From positions 7,766,028 to 7,830,027 of the forward strand of contig OZ020519.1 in NCBI GenBank assembly GCA_963971425.1: a stretch of 64,000 nucleotides of DNA, in the 5' to 3' direction. A program made the position numbers and the translations under genes. The first letter of the stretch is position 1, and every line of letters begins with the position of its first letter. Under the pieces are notes generated by a model. The model was given only the letters and a program-made list of their open reading frames with translations. It ran no database searches and had not been told where the DNA came from. This document shows, one piece after another, positions 57,682 through 64,000 of the stretch. Source of the stretch: Bryoerythrophyllum caledonicum. Its lineage: Eukaryota > Streptophyta > Bryopsida > Pottiales > Pottiaceae.

Positions 57682-60598
57682 ATGGCGACAATCGCTGCAA
57701 CAGAGTTACCGGGGTCTGCCTCACCGCGAGCTGGAGACCCGGGAGACAGTACTCAGGTGCCGCCTCCCAACCTGCGCGGAATCCTCAGAGTGGCGGAGAA
57801 TCGGCGCGTGCTCATCAGCGTCATCCCCACTCTCACACTGGCCATCATGGGCGGGTGAGAGTTCCGGCAGATCGTGCACGGAATCGATATTGCTGCAACC
57901 GTGAATCTCTTTTCTGTTTCGCAACCCATCTTTCGCTTGCTACCATCTCCTCTCACTCGCAACTATTCTCTCGACGCTCACAACCAGTGTCTACTGGAAA
58001 ATCATCTCTCTTTCGCACTCATTCTTGGGAGCCGCTGATTTGGAGCCGGTGCATGCAGGGCGGTGTTGCCAGTGGCGTGGGCGTTCAGCGTGACGGGCAT
58101 TGGAGCGGGGCTGCTCATCATGGTAACAGTCGCGTCCGCGAACGCCTTCACCTGCGACCTCTTGCTGCGCCAGGCGTACGCCACGGGCAGCCTGGATTAC
58201 GAGACGCTAGGACTTGCAGTCGCCGGCCCCGCGTGGCGCGTAAGCTGCTGCTCATGCTGCAACCCATCCATCCCAGCCATTCAAGCAAGATGATGGGTTT
58301 CCGCAGTTTCTCACGCAGGGGGGTATTTGTCCTGGTCTGTGCAGCTGACGACGGAGATCAGCATCGTGGTGCTGTTGTTGGGGTACGTAACGCGTGTAGC
58401 CTACGAGCTCTCTCTCTCCGCCTTTCCTGATTGAATTCGTGGGATTTGGTAGGTCGATTACGGGAGGGATTGCGCAAGTGGGCGAAGCGGGCGCGACCGG
58501 ATTGTTGAGTATCTGGCCCACCACTCCCGAGGCGCTTGTGAGTGGGAGCGGCCGCTTGCTCATGGTCTTGGTGAGCGCATTCGTAATATGGCCTCTTTGC
58601 TTGGTCAGCCGCCTTCGTCAGGTATACTCTCGTCACCGCGTACTCCAACTCCACACATGATGGAACAGTCATCAACATACGTTACGACGCCTCATCTTAA
58701 CGAGTGTTCATCATGTGTGTAGTTGGAGTACGCGGGGATGGTGGGCACAATGATAGTCCTGTGGTTGATGGGCGTCACGGTGGTCGAGGCGTCCATGAAC
58801 GGGTTGCCTGCCGTCAGAAACGGCGAGTTCGCCGCCATCGGCTTCACCTCAATCGGTAACCAAGCTGCAGCACACCGGAAAGTCATGGATTGCAGGGTTT
58901 TGGTTGACAAAAATCACGGCGTGGTGTGGCTGCTGCAGGTTTGGTGTCGCAGGCGGTGTCCGTGTTCGGATTCGCGTTCTACATCCAGCCCGTGATCATG
59001 CCGCTCCTGGAGGAGATGCCGCCGGGGCAGCTCGGCGTGAAGCTCACGTCCTACTCGACTCGCACGGTGGTACTCGGTGCGTGCTGCGAAACCCTAGAAA
59101 CAAACAGATGCTGACTTGACTTCGCTCTTGAATTGCCTTTGCTTGCATCATTTCACATGGTTTTTCACATTGCCAATTGTGGGTTGGTCTTGTGGTCTCT
59201 TTCATTGCAGTGAATTCGTTTGTGATTTATGGATTGACGGGGTTCTTTGGCGCGGCAATGTATGGAGCCAGCACCGAGTCCAACATTCTTGTGAATGAGT
59301 GGCTTGGAGGTGGTGTGGCGCAAGGGATTCTCAACCTCTCCATGACGCGTATGCTTCTTTTTCCTTCACCTTCTCATTCACGTAGAAATATATTACCTTC
59401 AATCTTATTCCCATGCTAAATCCCACATCCCTCACCTCCTGGTTCATTCTTGCTGTTCATAATCCTACATCCTTCACCTCTTTGTCAAATCTTGCTGTAC
59501 ATTCATAGCCATGTGGAATTCCATATCCTTCACATAGCTCCTGGTTACACACGTAACCGTGTTGCATTTTTCCACATCCCTCACGCTGTAAAAAGCCATG
59601 TCAATTGATACCAAGCCTTTCTGCTAGCTCCTAGTAAACCTTGTACACATCCAGTTGAATCTTTGCTGTCCATAGCCATGTTGCACTCCACATGAGGCTC
59701 TGATTGTATGTTCTGGAATAGCTTCTCGGAAATCATGTACATATCCTTCAACTTGTGCTGTCTGTAGCTCTGATTGTATGTTGCTTTGGTTGTCAGTGTA
59801 TTTGGCATTGTCTCTGCCCATGTTAGAGTTCCCAACCAGGCACACGATTGACGGCTGGATTCCGCTTCGTTGGGCACCAAACCAGCGCCTCCGGCACGTG
59901 GTGGTGATGACTACCATCGTCGTGCTCTGTCTGGCCATCGCCGTGCTCTGGCCCGCTTCCTCGGGGAACATGCTGGTCGTCACTGGCGCCACCGGCGTCT
60001 GCATGGTTTCGTACATCATCCCAGTGATCAATCACATGCTTCTCTATTATTCAAGGTATGTGCATCATCCCATGCTTCTCTATCATTCAAGGTATGTGCA
60101 TCATCCCGGCGGTCAATCACATGCTTGTCTATTATTCAAGGTATGTACATGTGGGTCATGTACATGTAAATCTGAAGGGGATTTTCTTGAGACACTGTTC
60201 TGTCTTAAATGTGTTTGAATAGGCCCCTCTTATTTGTATGATGATGGATTATTATAAAAGCACATCGCCATGCATGGCAATAAATAACTAAGGTGTATGC
60301 ATGTTTTGTTCTGAGAGGTGTTGAAGAGATGTGTTTCTGTCTTTGATTTCTGAGACACTTCTATTATGTATCTTGATGATAGTTGCTTGTTGATTTCAGG
60401 AGCAAAATACAGGGGCTCCGGAAACTAGAGCATGAGAGAGACCCAGAGAGCAAGGAATTTCAACTGATTGTGTACAGGAAGGAACGGAAGCCCGGGACAA
60501 AGTGGCGCATTGTGGAGGTTTTGCGTGAGCTTTTCTTGCCAGCACTTGTGTTAGTGGTCGGTATCTTTTGTAGTGTTGCCTCTCTGACTACCTTGTAA
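57682..60598 (+). CDS. AAAP-family (SLC38-like) amino-acid transporter
   Basis: Predicted membrane transporter of the amino acid/auxin permease superfamily (Aa_trans). Nine exons: 57682-57854, 58059-58239, 58345-58382, 58453-58621, 58723-58855, 58939-59076, 59211-59348, 59797-60055, 60400-60598. The sum is 1428 nt, 475 residues. A cytosolic Pro/Gly-rich N-terminus of about 40 residues is followed by roughly ten or eleven hydrophobic segments, beginning VLISVIPTLTLAIMGGAVLP. Others include ISIVVLLLGSITGGIAQVG, a GFAFYIQPVIMPLLEE stretch and a C-terminal LFLPALVLVVGIFCSVA. The GGAVLPVAW start of TM1 and the internal GFAFYIQP motif fit SLC38/AVT-like carriers. The substrate cannot be told from sequence, nor plasma membrane from vacuole. 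All junctions are GT-AG and the phases close. The exon 8 donor is locally repeated. It is convergent with the DUF3429 gene, with 266 bp between stop codons. Confidence 0.85.
60012..60140 (+). other. Triplicated 5' splice site of transporter exon 8
   Basis: The segment catcatccc...cacatgcttctctattattcaag followed by GTATGT occurs three times in tandem, giving donors at 60056, 60092 and 60141. The second copy lacks 13 bp, so using its donor lengthens exon 8 by 36 nt without a stop and adds 12 residues (a YVHHPMLLYHS stretch). The third adds 85 nt and shifts the frame. Confidence 0.7.
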
Positions 60599-60864
60599 GA
60601 TGTGCGGATGTGGCCGCACCTGTAACTTATTCCCTCTTGAATTTTTGAAGTAGGAACAGATTCTTCAAATTTGTACACTAAAATGAGCCACACGTACGAT
60701 TCTGGAATGCACATCATGTTGTCAACATCTACGTCTGAAAGCTAGCGCGATGGATGACTACCTCCATGAATGACTTTCAGCTTTATGCAACAAGCACCCT
60801 AGTATTCTCAAAAATTCTAACAACTTTTTCATCTCAACGTTCCCTTCATTTTCCGGCTAATAAC

Positions 60865-63487
60865 TCAGATTGCTGCGGCCAACATCGACGGTACCATGCT
60901 CAGTGTGGCAACAAATGTCAGGGGCCACCTCAGCGACAAGAACCTGTGAGAAGAATCATGCAAGCCATGAGCCAAGAGACCATGATAACTTTCAGAGAGC
61001 TGCAAACGATTCACAGACCACTACGCATTCATTTTTTGCAAGAGTAGACATACCAGTATGGCACCAATTTCAACCTTGCGAAGAGAAAATCCACGCCAAG
61101 CACCTTCACAGAAAAAATAAAGATGGAAAATTAAATGGGCATCTTCAATTATTTCCTCGTGGCGCTGGTCTTGGATCAGTAAAGTAACTATTACAGACGT
61201 CGATTTCAAATTATGTGAAATTTGCAGGTATGATTGAGTAATTAATAAAGTCACCTGTAGGTTGTAAATTACTCAATCATACCTGTATATTTATAAACCC
61301 CTCTCTTGGGTTCTTATCACTCTTTCCTCACTCTTGCTACATTAGAGCTTGGTCGTCTCTGAACTAAATCATTCAATTAGTTGAAAGCTATCTAAGACCG
61401 ATTTTGATGTTATCTTTGCCTCACTTTATAAATAACTTCATAGCGCATAAGCTCCATTAGTTATCAAATTCCAAAAGCTTACTGAACTAGCAGAAAGCAT
61501 GAACAACGGGATTGACAACTTACCATCCAAAGAGAGAAAATAAGAACAGCAAATTTGTCAGTCGCAGGTAGAAGAAGAGCTGCCCATGCCATTAGAGAGG
61601 GCACCACACTCCAAACGTATCTGGAGAACAACGATTTCTAAATTAGTTCACATTTCAATCATAAACTGATCGCTGTCATCTTTCAAAATCACAGCAGGTT
61701 TAGGAGCAAGTACAATGCACATGCAGATCATGCATTATACGACCAATAGATTGAACCATCACCGTGACAAAACGTCACAGGTTATTGAGAAGCCATGTCA
61801 AGCAACCAATCAACGAAAAGTCAGCGTGGATAGAAAGCTGCTCGGATCTGAAACCCCCCTGAACTCACCTTGATGTCATTAACGTCATGTTTGCAACTCC
61901 ACCTTTGCCTGGAGCTGCAACGGACAGGTAAGAAGTGGAAAGACCTGTGAGTTTCGTGAAAGAATACATGAACAAAAATTCTCACTGAAAGGGTACAACA
62001 TCAAACCTGCATAGTCAGCCATGGCCAAACCCCAATGGATTGCACCGAGAAACGAAATAATGGATGCTCCGTAAGCTGCCTGTGCATTAGCATGTCCAAC
62101 GGCCAAAATATCCTGCAGCCAAAATCCATCTCCACATTAGTCTATCATTCAAAACAATCCAATCAACACATACATTGAAATGATAGGATAATAGCTTACG
62201 GGTAATGGAAGCATTTGTGCCAGCGGAGGGGCTAATGCAACGAATGGAATGAGCCCTGCTATTCCCAGAATCAGTGCTGGGAAAGGAACGGCTCCAAAGT
62301 CCAACAACATTTGCTTCACTATTCCCGACCCCTTCGTCTTCGGTTTCTCTTTCTCTTCCGGCTTGCCCTGCACAATATGATATATCCTACATTAAAGAGG
62401 GTACATGTCAGTCCTAAGAGTATGAGATCCAAAGGTGTACAATATTCTCAGGAATGGCCAGTAAAACAGAGTTAACAACCCTGTGCTAAGTCAATCCTGA
62501 AAATTGCACGAGATCAATTTCATTCCAAAGTTTGCAGCTCATTGAAGTTATTTGTAAAGTCACCCAGAGTTTGAATAAGATACCCCCTCTGTTTTCATGA
62601 AATCACCTGTAAATAGTTCTCGATTCAGCTCAAAGAAATAAAAAAAGATGGCCAACATTCATCAGGACTAAATGATGGCTAAATCTACGTCGACATGAGT
62701 TTTAGGACCACCAAGCTCTAAATAACTACTTGGAGTGAAGAAAGACTTGTAAAAAGAGGGGATATCTAATTGAAACTCCAGGTGACTTGACAAACAACTA
62801 CAGTATTCACGACAGTAGTAGGCCATACCATGCCAGTCGAAGGGGGTGAAGTTTGCCCCGATGACGGTGATGTATTTGCCGATGATGGTTTGGTTTCCGA
62901 AGAAGCTTTGGAATCTAACGGTGCTCGTGTTGGCGTCGGTGACGAAGTCTGTGTTGGCGTCTGAGTTGCAAGGCCCCGAAGAAAGACCTAAAGAAGCAAA
63001 GAAAAAATCCCGTTACATACTCTAACACATAGTATCATACAATCCAAGTGAGTCGGGCTCATATGACTCTTTATCCCGCCTGCTCAAATGTCCAGATTTT
63101 ACATTAAAAACATTGAATATCTAATACACACCTTGCATAATTCTGATACCTCAACCCAAACCCTAACCCTAATTCTCGTGCATCCCAATTGCAATTAGGT
63201 CTAGGAGATACATAATTTGGCGTCCGTGGCTTGATTGCCGCTGCCGCAATTCCACCCACAGAGGTTGCTCGCGAAGCATGCCCATCGATCACACCTTGCA
63301 AGGCAAACGACGGGGAAGCAATTGTCCCAAATTCACGCTCTTTCCTGAGAATCACCCCAATCGACGACAACGACGAAGCCAAATTTGGGGAGAAAGAAGA
63401 GAATGCGCACTTGGAGAGGTGGGGAGTGTGGGAGATCCGGTGCAGGGAGCTCACAAGTGCTCGCCCTGCTGCAACTCCGGCCCTCAT
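60865..63487 (-). CDS. DUF3429 / TMEM69-like membrane protein, organelle-targeted
   Basis: Member of the DUF3429 (TMEM69) family, small multi-pass proteins of unknown function, usually mitochondrial in eukaryotes. Exons (transcript order): 63128 or 63132 to 63487, 62829-62987, 62200-62367, 62007-62112, 61869-61914, 61524-61620, 61054-61103, 60865-60943. With the 63128 donor (GTATTA) the sum is 1065 nt, 354 residues; the stronger-looking donor at 63131 (GTGTGT) would leave the frame wrong for exon 2. The N-terminus (MRAGVAAGRALVSSLHRI, Arg/Ser-rich, no acids) looks like an organelle presequence. Exon 2 is a Ser/Thr/Pro linker (residues 121-173). The core has hydrophobic segments such as LILGIAGLIPFVALAPPL, the family motif GAIHWGLAMADYAG, and the C-terminal PLTFVATLSMVPSMLAAAI. 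All exons from 2 onward are phase-consistent. The start at 63487 is the first ATG in a frame that is open further upstream from a TTG. Confidence 0.78.
61225..61285. repeat. Perfect 19-bp hairpin in a DUF3429 intron
   Basis: CAGGTATGATTGAGTAATT (61225-61243) is perfectly inverted at 61267-61285 with a 23-nt loop. It sits inside the intron 61104-61523. It could be a tiny foldback element or an RNA hairpin. Confidence 0.7.
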
Positions 63488-64000
63488 TGTTGCCAAAAAC
63501 TGCTGCTCCCCTAAAACAAACCCTCCACAGAGACTGGAGTTCAATACCTCATGAATCCTCGGAGATAGGGGGCGATGTTTGTGGTGAAGGATACCTCTTC
63601 TGCATGGTGACTGGATTATCGTGTTGGATTATTCAGGAGATTGTGTCCATTGAGGCTTTGACACACCTTCTAGGTGTAGCAGACTGGCTCTGCCATGTGG
63701 GCACGGTTCCGAGTTCTCCTGGATCCTGAAAACTGGGAACTTCGGCCACCGGTGTTGCTGAAACTGCCACCTTGGACTACCATGATATGCACCTAAATAG
63801 AATCTTTCAGTTTGTTAGCAAACTCTGGAATGAAAATGCGTAAACAAGGCATTTCCACCATTCAACATACTTGTCCTCTGTTTTCTGTTTGTTCTCTAAA
63901 TTCATCCTAGAATTACCGAAGAGTTTACCTGGTTTTACGATGGGGGCAGAAGCACGTTACACGTGCTCCTACACTGTATACTTAAGTTGCTGCAGCTGGT
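63488..64000 (-). promoter_or_regulatory. Upstream region of the DUF3429 gene
   Basis: Probable 5' UTR and promoter on the minus strand. A CACGTG (G-box core) lies at 63960-63965, about 470 bp upstream of the ATG, within GCACGTTACACGTGC. Open frames on the + strand overlapping exon 1 are shadows. No further gene was seen to the window end. Confidence 0.4.

Noticed and set aside
58002-58678. Minus-strand frames across the transporter exons
   Set aside because: They are shadows of GC-rich coding exons 2-4 on the + strand, whose spliced product is recognisable.
63231-63729. Plus-strand open frames at the right end
   Set aside because: They overlap DUF3429 exon 1 in antisense and its promoter; no similarity.
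1-64000. tRNA, rRNA or organelle-derived genes
   Set aside because: No cloverleaf or rRNA signature was noticed by eye. A tRNAscan-type run was not possible, so weak or decayed copies could be missed.

Overview
This is nuclear DNA from a streptophyte, most likely a land plant. It carries a 1705-residue plant-type clathrin heavy chain, compact GT-AG introns mostly of 75-450 bp, TFIIE-beta, an AAAP-family transporter and a DUF3429/TMEM69 protein. Between them lie many transposable elements: a MULE, a Ty3-type LTR element, a LINE with RNase H, a Tc1-type transposon and several MITE families. An algal-looking LINE tail and short introns point to a non-seed lineage (bryophyte, lycophyte, fern or charophyte grade), but the species cannot be fixed from the sequence.

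Layout. 1-4.1 kb: a nearly intact Mutator-like (MULE) transposase gene with one intron and one in-frame stop. 4.1-14 kb: decayed repeats, with a CACTA-ended foldback MITE, members of a TTAA-flanked repeat family, a foldback element with tandem-repeat arms, and a BTB-domain remnant. 14-30.4 kb: one 16.4-kb Ty3/gypsy LTR retrotransposon, broken, with LTRs about 3% diverged, a satellite-rich leader, gag-pol and a 7-kb accessory region before the 3' LTR. 30.4-33.9 kb: intergenic DNA with a 242-bp tandem duplication and an 11-bp repeat array set in a hairpin. 33.95-43.47 kb: the complete clathrin heavy chain gene (+). 44.29-45.83 kb: TFIIE-beta (-), tail to tail with clathrin. 46-57.4 kb: a second repeat-rich block with MITEs, three 3' ends of one LINE family, and a complete Tc1/DD34E-type element. 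57.68-60.60 kb: amino-acid transporter (+), convergent with the DUF3429 gene (60.87-63.49 kb, -).

Four host genes are supported, and all are housekeeping or membrane genes with no sign of a shared pathway. For each, the exon junctions were read directly. Clathrin (5118 nt), TFIIE-beta (867 nt) and the transporter (1428 nt) each close in frame; the DUF3429 gene has one uncertain junction.

The most interesting signal is in the clathrin gene. Exon 7 is present twice in tandem (35187-35295 and 35354-35462). Both copies are 109 nt with the same phases and encode alternative 36-residue pieces of the N-terminal propeller (23/36 identical). They are separated by only 58 nt, and a transcript holding both or neither would be frame-shifted. 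This is the layout expected of mutually exclusive splicing. The transporter gene carries a second likely splicing innovation: a locally triplicated 5' splice site, one copy of which adds 12 residues in frame.
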